From contig CAZWVM010000004.1 in assembly GCA_964637705.1 (NCBI GenBank), positions 1 through 47,522 on the forward strand: a stretch of DNA of 47,522 bases, written 5' to 3'. Below, piece by piece: positions 17,791-26,882 of the stretch; position 1 is the first letter of the stretch, and each line of letters begins with the position of its first letter. This DNA is from CAZWVM01 sp964637705 (GTDB taxonomy: Bacteria > UBA8481). Under the pieces are notes generated by a model that worked only from the letters and a program-made list of their open reading frames with translations, was not told where the DNA came from and searched no databases. Both the position numbers and the translations under genes were made by a program.

Positions 17791-18500
17791 TCAGTCCCGA
17801 CGCACATCTCGATCCCTCGGTCGTTCTCGGCGCGAACGTCTCCGTCGGCGCGGGTGCCGTCATCGAGAGCGGGGTCATCCTGGGCAACAACGTCACGGTC
17901 TACCCCGGCACCCGGATCGGGGCGGAGACGCGCGTCTTCGAGAACGCGGTCCTGGGCCGCCCGCCGCTGGTGGCGGGGATCATCGACCGCAAGCCCTCGC
18001 CGCACCTGGCGCCCCTGGTGATCGGAACGCGGTGCGTCGTCGGCGCCTCGGTCGTTCTCTACACGGGCAGTCGCATCGGCAACAACGTCCTGATCTGCGA
18101 TCTTACGTCCATCCGCGAGGAATGCCGCATCGGGAACGACACGGTCCTGGGCCGGAGCGTGCTCCTCAATTACAACATCGTCATCGGCGATCGCTGCCGC
18201 ATCATGGACGGGTGCCACTTCGGCGGCGACATGCTTCTCGAGGACGATGTCTTCCTCAGCCCCCATGTCTGCTCCGCCAACGACAATTCCTTCGGTCTCG
18301 CGAACGCGCAGGACGTCGTCCGGCAGGGCCCCGTCATCCGTCGGGGAGCCATTGTGGGCACGAATTCGACGTTGCTCGCGCGCGTCGAGATCGGCGAGAA
18401 GGCCGTGATCGGAGCCGGCTCGCTGGTGACCCGCAGCGTTCCGGCCGGCAAGTTGGCATACGGGGTTCCGGCGCGCGTCGTCAAAGATGTCGCTTTCTGA
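17787..18500 (+). CDS. left-handed beta-helix (hexapeptide) acyltransferase
   Basis: 237 residues made almost wholly of hexapeptide repeats ([LIV]-G-x4), for example VVLGANVSVGAGAVIESGVI, then IGNNVLICDLTSI and IGNDTVLGRSVLL. They end in VPAGKLAYGVPARVVKD, the closing turn of WbbJ/NeuD/FdtC-type sugar O- or N-acetyltransferases. A two-part helix is interrupted near residue 60-75 (GIIDRKPSPHLAPLV) where such enzymes carry a loop. It should act as a trimer on a nucleotide-sugar or glycan, using acetyl-CoA. The ATG overlaps the stop of the rlmN-like gene, and the gene's own 3' end overlaps the next glycosyltransferase gene by 14 bp. LpxA/LpxD-type lipid A activity is less likely on length and ending. 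Confidence 0.85.
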   Translation: MISPDAHLDPSVVLGANVSVGAGAVIESGVILGNNVTVYPGTRIGAETRVFENAVLGRPPLVAGIIDRKPSPHLAPLVIGTRCVVGASVVLYTGSRIGNNVLICDLTSIREECRIGNDTVLGRSVLLNYNIVIGDRCRIMDGCHFGGDMLLEDDVFLSPHVCSANDNSFGLANAQDVVRQGPVIRRGAIVGTNSTLLARVEIGEKAVIGAGSLVTRSVPAGKLAYGVPARVVKDVAF

Positions 18501-19461
18501 ACCCGGGAAGAAACCCCGTCTATCCGTCGTCGTTCCCGTCTATTTCAACGAGCTGAACCTTCCCCATCTCTTCCCGCGCCTCGCGGCCGCCGCCGCCGGT
18601 GATCCCGGCGTGGATTTCGAGTTTCTCTTCGTCGACGACGGATCGGGCGATGGATCCCTCGCGATCCTCAGGGACCAGGCCGACCGCGACCCCCGCGTGA
18701 GGATCGTGAAGCTTTCGAGGAATTTCGGCTCCTTCACGGCCTGCCTGGCCGGATTGAGCCACGCCACGGGCGATGCCGCCGTGATCATCTCGGCCGATCT
18801 CCAGGATCCGCCGGAGCTGATCACGGACATGATCGCCCGCTGGCGGAGCGGTTTCAAGGTCGTGATGGCCGCGCGGGAGTCGCGGGACGAGCCGTGGCTG
18901 CAAAGGCTTCTCGCGTCGACCTACTACGGGCTCCTGCGGCGTTACGCGCTTCCCGACATGCCTTCCGGCGGATTCGACTTCGTGCTCATCGACCGCAAGG
19001 TCATCGACGTCATCACGGCCATCCAGGAGAAGAACACCTCCCTGATGGGATTGATACTCTGGACGGGATTTCGCCGGACCGTGATTCCCTACGAGCGTCG
19101 CGCTCGCGAACACGGCCGGTCGATGTGGACGCTGCGGCGAAAGATCAAGTACTTCATCGACTCGTTCGTGGCCTTTTCCTACGCCCCGATCCGGTTCGTC
19201 CAGTACCTGGGAATCGCCGTTTCCCTCGGCGGATTCGGCTATGCACTCTTCATCGCCTACCACCGGATCGCTTACGGATTTCCGGTTCCCGGCCTCTCCG
19301 CGCTCATCATCATCACGCTGGTCCTCGGGGGAGTCCAGCTCCTGACGCTCGGCACCCTGGGCGAGTACCTCTGGAGAAGCGTGGATGAGACGAAGCGCCG
19401 CCCGGTCTTCATCGTGGACGAGGTCATTCCCGCCCTGCCGCGGCGGGGAAGAGAACCGTGA
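18487..19461 (+). CDS. DPM1/ArnC-like family 2 glycosyltransferase with two C-terminal membrane helices
   Basis: 324 residues. GT-A fold motifs in order: SVVVPVYFNELNLP, FLFVDDGSGDGS, KLSRNFGSFTACLAGLSHA, and ISADLQDPPELI, the metal-binding D-x-D region of polyprenyl-phosphate glycosyltransferases. The juxtamembrane WTLRRKIKYFIDSFVAFSY and two TM helices (~240-260, ~270-295) place it with GtrB/ArnC/DPMS enzymes that load a sugar onto undecaprenyl phosphate at the inner membrane. A GT39-like enzyme encoded downstream (24236-25783) is the type that uses such lipid-linked donors. Overlaps the preceding gene by 14 bp. Confidence 0.92.
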   Translation: MSLSEPGKKPRLSVVVPVYFNELNLPHLFPRLAAAAAGDPGVDFEFLFVDDGSGDGSLAILRDQADRDPRVRIVKLSRNFGSFTACLAGLSHATGDAAVIISADLQDPPELITDMIARWRSGFKVVMAARESRDEPWLQRLLASTYYGLLRRYALPDMPSGGFDFVLIDRKVIDVITAIQEKNTSLMGLILWTGFRRTVIPYERRAREHGRSMWTLRRKIKYFIDSFVAFSYAPIRFVQYLGIAVSLGGFGYALFIAYHRIAYGFPVPGLSALIIITLVLGGVQLLTLGTLGEYLWRSVDETKRRPVFIVDEVIPALPRRGREP

Positions 19462-19486
19462 AGCCGATGGCCGGCTCCCGCGCCTG

Positions 19487-20539
19487 ATGCACGTCGACGT
19501 CATCGAAAGGCTCGTCTGCCCGTCCTGCCGCTCGGGAGAAATGGAACTCCAGATCTACGATGAGGAAGGTTCGGGCGTCGTCGCGAACGGAGTCCTCGTC
19601 TGCCGCCCGTGCGGGGCCTGGTACCCCATCGAGGAGCGCCTGCTCGACCTCGTCCTCCCCGGGTTGGCGGACGAGAGGGGCCGCGCGAGGTTCTTCGACC
19701 GCTTCGGCGGGAAGCTCGGCGCCGCCGGCCTCGATCCGCCCCGCCACGTCCCGGCCTCGGCCGGCGCCTACGACGCCCAGATCCGGCAGCGAAGGCATTT
19801 CGACGAGTACGCGGAGAGCGCCTCGTCCTACGACGACTACATGCGCATGCCATTCTGGCGCGCCGTGGACCGGGATCTCTTCGGATCCTGGCGCGGCCGT
19901 ATGAAACCGGGCGACTGGGTCCTGGACGTCGGGTGCGCCAACGGCCGGAGCCTGGAACCGCTCCGTGATCTCGACCTCCGCCTCGTGGGATTCGACATAT
20001 CGCCCGCCATGATCCGGCGGTTGATCGAGCGGGCGAAGCGTGAGGGTTGGGATGCGCGCGCGTCCTTCTTCGTGGCCGATGCCTCCCACATCCCCTTCCG
20101 GGACGGAACCTTCGATGCCGTGACCGTGTATGGCGTTCTTCACCATCTTCCCGACCCCGGCGAGACCCTCTGCGAGGCGGGCCGCGTGCTGCGGGAGGGA
20201 GGGCTCTACTTCGGGCTCGAGAACAACACGACCCTCTTCCGCGGCCTTTTCGATCTCCTGATGCGTGCACGGCCGATCTGGAGGGAGGAAGCGGGGCAGG
20301 ATCCGCTGATCTCTTCGACGACGATCCGGGAGTGGGCCCGCCGCGCCGGCCTCCGGGTCAGGACGGACACCCGGGTGTTCCTTCCCCCCCATCTCTTCAA
20401 CCTTCTGGACGACGGGAAGGCGTTTGGCCTGCTGAGGGTTTCCGATGCTCTCGTGAAGGCCTTGCCCCTCCTGCGCGGGGAGGGGGGGTTGATTGTCATC
20501 GAGGGTGAGAAGGCCGTGCGGGCCCGGATCGCACACTAG
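19487..20539 (+). CDS. SAM-dependent methyltransferase with N-terminal Trm112-like zinc ribbon
   Basis: 350 residues from the ATG at 19487. An N-terminal Trm112-type ribbon (LVCPSC ... LVCRPCGAWYPIEERL) occupies residues 1-50. A class I methyltransferase follows with motif I LDVGCANGRSLEPL, the acidic ribose-binding FDISPAM, VADASHIPFRDGTFD, and VYGVLHHLPDPGETL, the last two as in UbiE/Methyltransf_11 enzymes. A C-terminal helical part with a hydrophobic patch follows. Its neighbours are glycosyltransferases and membrane proteins, so the substrate is probably a lipid-linked sugar or polyprenyl lipid; quinone or small-molecule substrates are possible. Confidence 0.87.
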   Translation: MHVDVIERLVCPSCRSGEMELQIYDEEGSGVVANGVLVCRPCGAWYPIEERLLDLVLPGLADERGRARFFDRFGGKLGAAGLDPPRHVPASAGAYDAQIRQRRHFDEYAESASSYDDYMRMPFWRAVDRDLFGSWRGRMKPGDWVLDVGCANGRSLEPLRDLDLRLVGFDISPAMIRRLIERAKREGWDARASFFVADASHIPFRDGTFDAVTVYGVLHHLPDPGETLCEAGRVLREGGLYFGLENNTTLFRGLFDLLMRARPIWREEAGQDPLISSTTIREWARRAGLRVRTDTRVFLPPHLFNLLDDGKAFGLLRVSDALVKALPLLRGEGGLIVIEGEKAVRARIAH

Positions 20540-20549
20540 CGTCGGGACG

Positions 20550-22031
20550 ATGGCGCTTTCCGCCCTGCCTTTCCGCACGGATGCCGTCCCCTTCCTCGTC
20601 ACGCTCGCTGTCGCCGCGTGCTTCTGGTTCCCGGCGCGTTTCACGCGCTTCAGGCGACTCCTTCTCCCAGCCCTCCTCTTCGGAACCGTCGTCTCCCTGG
20701 TCGCCGTCTGGCAGCATCACGTGACCTCTCGCTACGTCTTCGGGTTCGACGTGATGACCACCCACAACGCCCTGTGGAATCTCGTCAACGGGCGCGGCGT
20801 CCACGCGGACCCGGTCGGCATCTCCTACTTCGCCGTTCACCCGCTCTTCATCCTGCCCCTCTACCTGCCCTTTTACCTCCTCTTCGAGCATCCCTACATG
20901 CTGAACCTCGCCCACTACGGTCTCGCCCTCGCGGCGGCGGCCCTCGCCTATGCCCTCGCCCGCGAGCGGCTGGGCAGCCGCGAGGCCGGGCTCTGCTGCG
21001 CCCTCGTCTTCCTGCTCCTGCCGGCCACGTCCGGATCGATCCTCGTGGAGTGCCAGCCCAGCTTCGCGGGCGTGCCGCTCCTCTTCGCCTACTTCCTCTT
21101 CAAGGAACGGAAGAAGCGCTCCCTGGCGGGCCTCTTCGCGGTGCTGACGGCCCTGACGTGGGAACCGTTTCTCGCCGCGATGATCCTCGAGGGGGGCCTG
21201 GAGATGATCCGCCCCGGGGGCGACCGTCGTCTCGGCCGGATCGCCCTCTTCGCGGGTCTCGCCGCCCTCTCCCTCTACCTCCTCAACCGCCAGCCCAGCG
21301 TCGATCTATCCGCGAGCCGACACTACGCGGCCGTCGGCGGCACGCCGTTGGCCGCCCTGGAGATGATCGTCCGGGACCCGCTCGGACTCGCCCGCGTCGT
21401 CTTTCATCCCTCCAAGATCGGCCTCTTCGTGCACCTGGGCCTGCCGCTCCTCTTCCTGCCGCTTCTCCGGCCCCGTCTTCTCTTTCTCTGCGTTCCCGAG
21501 TGGATCATCATTCTCCTCGCTAACCCGGGCGACGACATGACGAAGATCAACTGCTTCTACATCCAGGTATCGATGGTCGTGGGCGTCTACGCTCTGATCA
21601 CGGTCCTGGCCCGCTTCGATCCGGAATCCGGCCGCGCGCCCCGCCTCGCCTTCGTCGTTCTCGTCCACGTGGCGCTTCTCCAGTTCGCCTATCACCACAC
21701 CTTCCTGCCCCGGACCCTCGAGAACCTGCGCGCCCTGCCCGAGAACGCGCGCCGCGGCCTGATCGAGACGGCGCCGAAAGGGCTCGTTCCCGAGGGGAGC
21801 CGCGTCGTGGTCATGGAGCGAGGAGCGCTCATTCGATTTCCTCGCCGGCACCTCCTCTATCCCGACGCGTTTCTCTCGCCCGTGGTGGAGCGGGCATGGC
21901 GGGAGGGAAGGCTGGAGCACGAGTATCTCGTCGTGGATGCGGATCGCGGCGCCTCGGCATTCCGCGGCTATGGGCTCGTGGCCGAGAATTGGGAGGGCCT
22001 GACCATCCTTCGAAGGAGCCCTGTGGATTGA
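20550..22031 (+). CDS. DUF2079-like polytopic membrane protein
   Basis: 493 residues. The DUF2079 pattern is present: FGFDVMTTHNALWNLVNGRG followed by YFAVHPLFILPLYLPFYLLF, then about ten hydrophobic segments up to residue ~395. A soluble C-terminal ~90 residues contains RVVVMERGALIRFPRRHLLY and ends TILRRSPVD. DUF2079 proteins are distant GT-C-fold membrane proteins of unknown activity, often beside glycosyltransferases. The ATG follows the methyltransferase stop by 10 bp. It would be a candidate lipid-linked sugar transferase or a partner of the GT39-like gene; this is inferred from the fold class only. Confidence 0.82.
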   Translation: MALSALPFRTDAVPFLVTLAVAACFWFPARFTRFRRLLLPALLFGTVVSLVAVWQHHVTSRYVFGFDVMTTHNALWNLVNGRGVHADPVGISYFAVHPLFILPLYLPFYLLFEHPYMLNLAHYGLALAAAALAYALARERLGSREAGLCCALVFLLLPATSGSILVECQPSFAGVPLLFAYFLFKERKKRSLAGLFAVLTALTWEPFLAAMILEGGLEMIRPGGDRRLGRIALFAGLAALSLYLLNRQPSVDLSASRHYAAVGGTPLAALEMIVRDPLGLARVVFHPSKIGLFVHLGLPLLFLPLLRPRLLFLCVPEWIIILLANPGDDMTKINCFYIQVSMVVGVYALITVLARFDPESGRAPRLAFVVLVHVALLQFAYHHTFLPRTLENLRALPENARRGLIETAPKGLVPEGSRVVVMERGALIRFPRRHLLYPDAFLSPVVERAWREGRLEHEYLVVDADRGASAFRGYGLVAENWEGLTILRRSPVD

Positions 22032-22066
22032 GGCGCGCGGCCGCGGACCGTCCGCGCGTTTTCGAT

Positions 22067-22095
22067 TTCACCCGCGCGGGGGCATCCCGTAGACT
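22067..22095 (+). promoter_or_regulatory. possible internal promoter before the spermidine-synthase-like gene
   Basis: TTCACC, 17 bp, TAGACT, ending 18 nt before the ATG at 22114. It lies in the only sizeable gap (82 bp) of the plus-strand glycan run. Confidence 0.3.
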
Positions 22096-22113
22096 CGCCG
22101 GCGTGACCCGGCC

Positions 22114-24195
22114 ATGACGAAACCCGCTCCGCGCCTCTTTCTCGTCTCTCTCCTCCTCCTGCTCCTCGAGCTCGCCAACATCCGCTGGCTCTCCGGCTAC
22201 GTCCCCATGGTCGCCTACTTCGCCAACACCGTGCTCATCTCGACCTTCTTCGGTTTCGGCCTGGGATGCCTCCGCGCCCCGAGGGGAGGAGAGACCCCCG
22301 CCCTCTACCGCGCGATCCCGCTCGTACTGCTGGCGCTCTTCCTCTCCGCTCTCGTCCTCGGGCAGGCCGCGATCTCCCTCTCCGACGACGCGGGCGAATT
22401 CACGTGGGCGAACACGCCCGGGGCGACGGTCGACCTCTTCGGCGGGCTCCACGATGCCGTGAACGCGGTCCTGGGTTATCTCCAGAAGGGCGTTCTCGAG
22501 ATCAGCGCGAACCGGCGGTTCCTGCCGGTCTCGGTGGTCGTGATCTTCTTCTTCTTCTTCAACGCCGTCGTCTTCTACCCGGTCGGACTGGAACTCGGAC
22601 GCGCTTTCGCGCAACTGCCTCCGATTCGCGCTTACACCGTCAACGTCGCCGGCTCCGTCGCGGGCGTCCTTCTCATGATGGCCTACTCCCGTTTCTCCCT
22701 GCCGCCCTTCGTCTGGTACGGCACGGCCTTCCTGCTCTGGGCGCTCACGGGCGGCTGCGACCGCCGCCGGTGGCTTGTGACCGCTCTCCTGCCCCTCGCT
22801 CTCGTCATGATGGTCGATTCCAACGTTCTCTGGTCGCCCTATTCCAAGATCCGGATCGACAACATGAGCCGTGCCCCGGGCGAGCGCAAGCCCTTCTCGA
22901 TCGCGGTCGGCGAGCACTTCCACCAGTCGGCGCTGGACTTCTCGGGTCATCCCGATCTCGACACCCGCCCGCCGATCGTCTCCAACTACGACCTGCCCTT
23001 CCTCCTGCCGGACGTCCGCTCCGATCGCGTGCTCATCATCGGGGCCGGCACGGGCAACGACGTGGCCGGCGCCGTTCGCGCGGGAGCGAGGAGCATCACG
23101 GCCGTCGAGATCGACCCGGTCATCTACAGTCTCGGCCGGGATCATCACCCGGAGGATCCCTACGGACGGGGGCCGGTCGAGGTCGTCATCCAGGACGGGC
23201 GGCAGTACCTGGAAAGCGGCTCCGACCTCTTTGACGTGATCATCTACGGTCTCGTCGATTCCCACGGGCTTTTCTCCACGTACTCGAGCGTCAGACTGGA
23301 GTCGTTCCTGTACACGCTCGAAGGCATCTCGGCCGGTGCGCGGCGCCTCAAGCCGGGCGGATACCTCGTCCTCTCCTTCGCGGCCATCCACCCCTGGATG
23401 AAGCACCGGATCGTGACCCTCGTGAAGAGGGTCTTCGGCGACGCGGCGCTCTATGTCAACCGCAGCGCCTTCATGGTCGTGGCCGGTACGGACCTGTCGA
23501 AACTGCCCCCGGGCGAGTTCCTCGGGTTCCAGCGCGCCGAGACCGAGGGAGGCGATCTCGTGCCGACCGACGACTGGCCGTTCCTCTACCTGGAGCACCG
23601 GAGCGTTCCGCGCCACTCGCTGGTCTATGCCGCGGTGATCCTCCTCGTCTGCTGGCTTTTCACCCGCGCCGGCCGCGGCGACCGGAAGATGGCCTGGCCG
23701 TTCTTCCTTTTCGGCGCCGCGTTCCTGATGCTGGAAACCGTCGCCGTGACGCGGTTGGCGATCCTGTTCGGCACCACGTGGGCGGTGAACAGCTTCGTCT
23801 TTGCGACGATCCTCGCGGCGATCCTGGCTGCCAACGCCCTCGTGGAGCGCCGCCTCGTGTCCGGCCGTCTCCTGCCCGCGGCGGGGCTCTTCGCGTCGCT
23901 CCTCCTCCTCTACCTCCTGCCCCAGTCGACTTACCTGGGGCACTCGCTTCTCGCGGGACAGGTCGCGGCCTGCCTGCTCTGGGGCCTTCCCATCTTCTGC
24001 GCGGCGCTCCTCTATGCGCGGATGATGGACCGCGTGAAGGACGCACCGGCCGCGCTCGGAGCGAACCTCCTGGGGGCGGTGACCGGTGGCTTCCTCGAGT
24101 ACGCCAGCATGGCCGCGGGCTTCTCGGCGCTCCTCTTCGCGGCCATCGCGATCTACGCGGTCGCGTTGTTCCTCGATCGTGCCTCCGACGGCTGA
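22114..24195 (+). CDS. membrane spermidine-synthase-like protein
   Basis: 693 residues. An N-terminal membrane half (~1-230, about seven helices) is followed by a Rossmann domain with VLIIGAGTGNDVAGAVRAG, ITAVEIDPVIY and VVIQDGRQYLE, the spermidine-synthase/SAM-type fold. A second membrane half follows (~510-690). The place of the catalytic Asp-containing motif (usually VDxSDP) reads FDVIIYGLVDSHG, so classical aminopropyl transfer is doubtful. Membrane proteins of this type are widespread and mostly uncharacterised. No polyamine genes (speA, speD) are in the window, and the neighbours are glycan genes, so a role in modifying a membrane-bound or lipid substrate is more likely. Confidence 0.85.
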   Translation: MTKPAPRLFLVSLLLLLLELANIRWLSGYVPMVAYFANTVLISTFFGFGLGCLRAPRGGETPALYRAIPLVLLALFLSALVLGQAAISLSDDAGEFTWANTPGATVDLFGGLHDAVNAVLGYLQKGVLEISANRRFLPVSVVVIFFFFFNAVVFYPVGLELGRAFAQLPPIRAYTVNVAGSVAGVLLMMAYSRFSLPPFVWYGTAFLLWALTGGCDRRRWLVTALLPLALVMMVDSNVLWSPYSKIRIDNMSRAPGERKPFSIAVGEHFHQSALDFSGHPDLDTRPPIVSNYDLPFLLPDVRSDRVLIIGAGTGNDVAGAVRAGARSITAVEIDPVIYSLGRDHHPEDPYGRGPVEVVIQDGRQYLESGSDLFDVIIYGLVDSHGLFSTYSSVRLESFLYTLEGISAGARRLKPGGYLVLSFAAIHPWMKHRIVTLVKRVFGDAALYVNRSAFMVVAGTDLSKLPPGEFLGFQRAETEGGDLVPTDDWPFLYLEHRSVPRHSLVYAAVILLVCWLFTRAGRGDRKMAWPFFLFGAAFLMLETVAVTRLAILFGTTWAVNSFVFATILAAILAANALVERRLVSGRLLPAAGLFASLLLLYLLPQSTYLGHSLLAGQVAACLLWGLPIFCAALLYARMMDRVKDAPAALGANLLGAVTGGFLEYASMAAGFSALLFAAIAIYAVALFLDRASDG

Positions 24196-24235
24196 ACGCA
24201 CCGTTCCCGCCGCCGCGGCGGAGGCGAAACCGGGC

Positions 24236-25783
24236 ATGAGGACGACGCGGTCCGCGCTGCTCCTGGTCCTTCTCCTGGCCGCGCTCCTGCGCGCATGGAA
24301 TCTCGGAGGAACCTCCTTCTGGAGCGACGAGACCTACACGATGCTGACGGCGACTCACCCCGATCCGGTGAGGTCGCTGGTCGCCATCGAGAACTCTCCG
24401 CCTCTCTACTACGCGGGGCTCATGCCAGCATGGGTTTCGCTCGGGACGGGCGAGGGATGGGCGCGGGTGCCGTCCCTCCTCGCCGGGCTCGGTTGCGTCT
24501 TGCTCGCTTTCCGGATCGGAGCCCGCATCTCTTCGCCGCGCGCCGGGCTCCTGGCCGCTCTTCTCGTGGCCTGCGACGCATACGCCGTCACGCACAGCCG
24601 CGAGGCGCGCGCCTACGGCCTGGCTGCCCTCTTCTCGCTCTGGGCCGTCCTGGAGACGCTGGAGGTCGCGGAAACATCATCGACCCGCGCCTGGATCCGC
24701 CTCGGATGCGCCCTGCTCGCGGCCTGCTACACGCATTACGTCCAGGTCTTCTTCGGCGTCGCGGCGGCCGTGGTTCTCGTCGTCCGCCGCCCGGAGCGCC
24801 GGACCTTCGCCGGCCTCGCACTCATCACGCTGGTCGGAATCCTGGCCTTCCTGCCCTGGTTCGGCCTCATGGTCGCCCAGATGTTCCGGGGGAACTGGTA
24901 TGCCCCCGTCTGGGCCGGGAGCCACCTGGGAGCCTCGCCGTGGAAGGACGCGGTCTACCACGTGCATCGCCTCCTGGCGTGGATCCTCCTCTACAATGCG
25001 CCTCCCGTCGTCTACCGCGCGCTCTACCTCGCCCTGCCCCTGTCCGTCGCCCTCGGTTGGGCCGTGGCCTGGACGACCCGGTCCCGTGTGCCGGCGGCGC
25101 GAACGGCCGTGCTCTTCGCCGGATTCATCCTGGTGCTCGCCGGGATCCTGTGGGGATTGCGCGCCGTCTGCGAACCGGTCTACCTGATCGCGCTCTTTCC
25201 CCTGGGCCTTGCGATCCTCGCCGTGCCTCTCGCGGAGGCCTGGGAGCGCCGGGGACCGGCCCGGGTCGCGGCGAGCGTCGCGCTTCTCCTCCTCGTCGCG
25301 ATCGATGCGGCGGGATTGCGCGAGGTCTACGCGAACCGGTTCCACCTCGAGGACCGACTCACCCGTGAGCCGTGGAGCGGGATCATGAGCGAGGTTCGTC
25401 GGCGAGAGGCGGACTGCGATGCGATCGTCGTCGTCCCGGGCTGGGGGACGCCCGCCGCCTGGTACCTCTCGCGGCCCGAGACGAAGCCGTTCTACCTCGT
25501 ATGGAAGGACGAGCCGTACTTCAGGCGCATGGCGCCCTTCGCGCGCGTGACGCCCGGGGATCCCGAGGAGACGGCGCGCGCGATCCGCGCCCGCCACCGG
25601 CGCCTTCTCGTCATCCGGTCGAGACCGGGTTTCTATACCTTCGAGGACAGTTTCTGGGCCGCCCTGGGCGGGCTGGAACGCGTGCGCGACGAGGTCGTGA
25701 TCGGGCGCGTACGGATCGGCACGCTGTCGCCGGAACCCGCGGCCTTGGGCGACACCGGCATCAACGCTTCGATTTCGCCTTGA
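24236..25783 (+). CDS. GT39/ArnT-like membrane glycosyltransferase
   Basis: 515 residues. The start at the ATG 24236 puts TM1 at residue 5 (LLLVLLLAALLRAWNLG). A GTG at 24179 would add 19 disordered residues. The first periplasmic loop has SFWSDETYT, where the Asp/Glu pair is the catalytic site of GT-C enzymes of the PMT/ArnT class. About ten membrane segments follow, and a soluble C-terminal region (~390-515) contains CDAIVVVPGWGTPAAWYLS. Such enzymes move sugars from polyprenyl-phosphate carriers onto lipid or protein in the periplasm, matching the DPM1-like gene upstream. Its 3' end overlaps the convergent radical SAM gene by 23 bp. Confidence 0.87.
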   Translation: MRTTRSALLLVLLLAALLRAWNLGGTSFWSDETYTMLTATHPDPVRSLVAIENSPPLYYAGLMPAWVSLGTGEGWARVPSLLAGLGCVLLAFRIGARISSPRAGLLAALLVACDAYAVTHSREARAYGLAALFSLWAVLETLEVAETSSTRAWIRLGCALLAACYTHYVQVFFGVAAAVVLVVRRPERRTFAGLALITLVGILAFLPWFGLMVAQMFRGNWYAPVWAGSHLGASPWKDAVYHVHRLLAWILLYNAPPVVYRALYLALPLSVALGWAVAWTTRSRVPAARTAVLFAGFILVLAGILWGLRAVCEPVYLIALFPLGLAILAVPLAEAWERRGPARVAASVALLLLVAIDAAGLREVYANRFHLEDRLTREPWSGIMSEVRRREADCDAIVVVPGWGTPAAWYLSRPETKPFYLVWKDEPYFRRMAPFARVTPGDPEETARAIRARHRRLLVIRSRPGFYTFEDSFWAALGGLERVRDEVVIGRVRIGTLSPEPAALGDTGINASISP

Positions 25784-26882
25784 TCCTCAGGTAGTGCCGC
25801 AGCAGGCCCGGCAAGTGCCGGCCGTTGAAGACGAGGTTCATGGCGAGGAAGCACTCGTGCGTGCAGCGACATTTCGTGCCGCGAATCCACGAGCGGGCCT
25901 CCGCCGCCGCCCGCGAGGTCCAGATGTCGGGCAGGGAGAATCCCCGCTCGCGGAGGTTGCCCAGGCGCGTCTTCAGGATCTCACACGGCGCGACGTCGCC
26001 GTTCGAGTGGATCACGCCGACCAGGCGCCCCGCATGGCAGGGCGAGAGATACTCGCCGCGCGCCGCTCGCGGCATCAGTTCGCGCATGAGGAGGCTCTTG
26101 GCGTTGACGAGATCGGCGCCCGGGAATCCCGAGAAACCGTCGAGTTCGCCCCGAAGCATGCCGTCCTCGAGAAGCCGGCCGAAACGCTCGTATTTCGCCA
26201 GGTCCACGCTCTTGACGGAAGGATCCAACGGTTCGTCCCGCACGAGCGCGGCCGAGATGGTTCGGACGCCGTGCTCCGCGACGAGCACGCGGTAGAGGTC
26301 CTCGAGCCGGTCCTGGTTGGCTGCGCTGACGGTGACGCCGACGTCGAGCCCGAGGTTGCGGCGTTTCAGGCCCTGGACGCGCCGGTACAGCTCCATCGAG
26401 CTCGCGAAGGCACGGTTCAGCCGCCGATACGAGTCGTGGTCGCCTTCCAGGTCGTCGATCGAGAGACAGAGAACGAAGTTCCTCCCGGGGTGCCGGCGGC
26501 TGAGTCCCTCCACGCAATCGTAGGCCCGGTCCGGAAACGTTCCGTTCGTGAAAAACTGGATCACGTTCACGTCGGTGTCACTCACATACGCCTCGCCGAT
26601 CTCCTCCACGTCGGGCCGGATGAAGATCTCGCCGCCGGTGAGGCTGACGTTGTAGAGCCCTCCCGGCAGGAGCCGGGTCATGGCGCGGATCTCCTCCGTC
26701 GTCATCTCGGGCCCCGAGAACCGCGGGTCGTTCTCTCCGAAGATGAAGCAGTGGGGGCAGCGGGCGTTGCAGCGGGACGTCAGAAAATGGATGAGGTAGG
26801 GCGGCACGCGAGGGGTCCCGGGCAGGAGATGCCGGAGAAGTTTCAACACGAGATCGCGCGTTCCTTCCGCCAGGCCAGCCAT
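25761..26882 (-). CDS. radical SAM/SPASM protein
   Basis: 373 residues. Cluster motif Cys38-x3-Cys42-x2-Cys45 (SRCNARCPHC) is followed by SLTGGEIFIRPD (the GGE motif). The C-terminal SPASM-type region has SPCHAGRLVGVIHSNGDVAP, then DIWTSR and KCRCTHEC, which would ligate auxiliary Fe-S clusters. SPASM enzymes modify peptides, sugars or lipids. There is no small precursor-peptide gene next to it, and its partners are a glycosyltransferase (40-bp overlap), DUF190 and CrcB. A sugar or lipid substrate is therefore more likely than a RiPP; the reaction is unknown. Last gene of the minus-strand operon. Confidence 0.85.
   Translation of the reverse strand: MAGLAEGTRDLVLKLLRHLLPGTPRVPPYLIHFLTSRCNARCPHCFIFGENDPRFSGPEMTTEEIRAMTRLLPGGLYNVSLTGGEIFIRPDVEEIGEAYVSDTDVNVIQFFTNGTFPDRAYDCVEGLSRRHPGRNFVLCLSIDDLEGDHDSYRRLNRAFASSMELYRRVQGLKRRNLGLDVGVTVSAANQDRLEDLYRVLVAEHGVRTISAALVRDEPLDPSVKSVDLAKYERFGRLLEDGMLRGELDGFSGFPGADLVNAKSLLMRELMPRAARGEYLSPCHAGRLVGVIHSNGDVAPCEILKTRLGNLRERGFSLPDIWTSRAAAEARSWIRGTKCRCTHECFLAMNLVFNGRHLPGLLRHYLRIKAKSKR

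Noticed and set aside
21829..24237. An 802-residue minus-strand open frame
   Set aside because: It lies opposite two well-supported membrane proteins and reads as a charged Glu/Arg/Gly-rich chain with no recognisable fold; a GC-bias shadow.
25761..26882. RiPP biosynthetic cluster around the SPASM protein
   Set aside because: No short precursor-peptide frame, peptidase or exporter is nearby; partners are a glycosyltransferase and fluoride genes.
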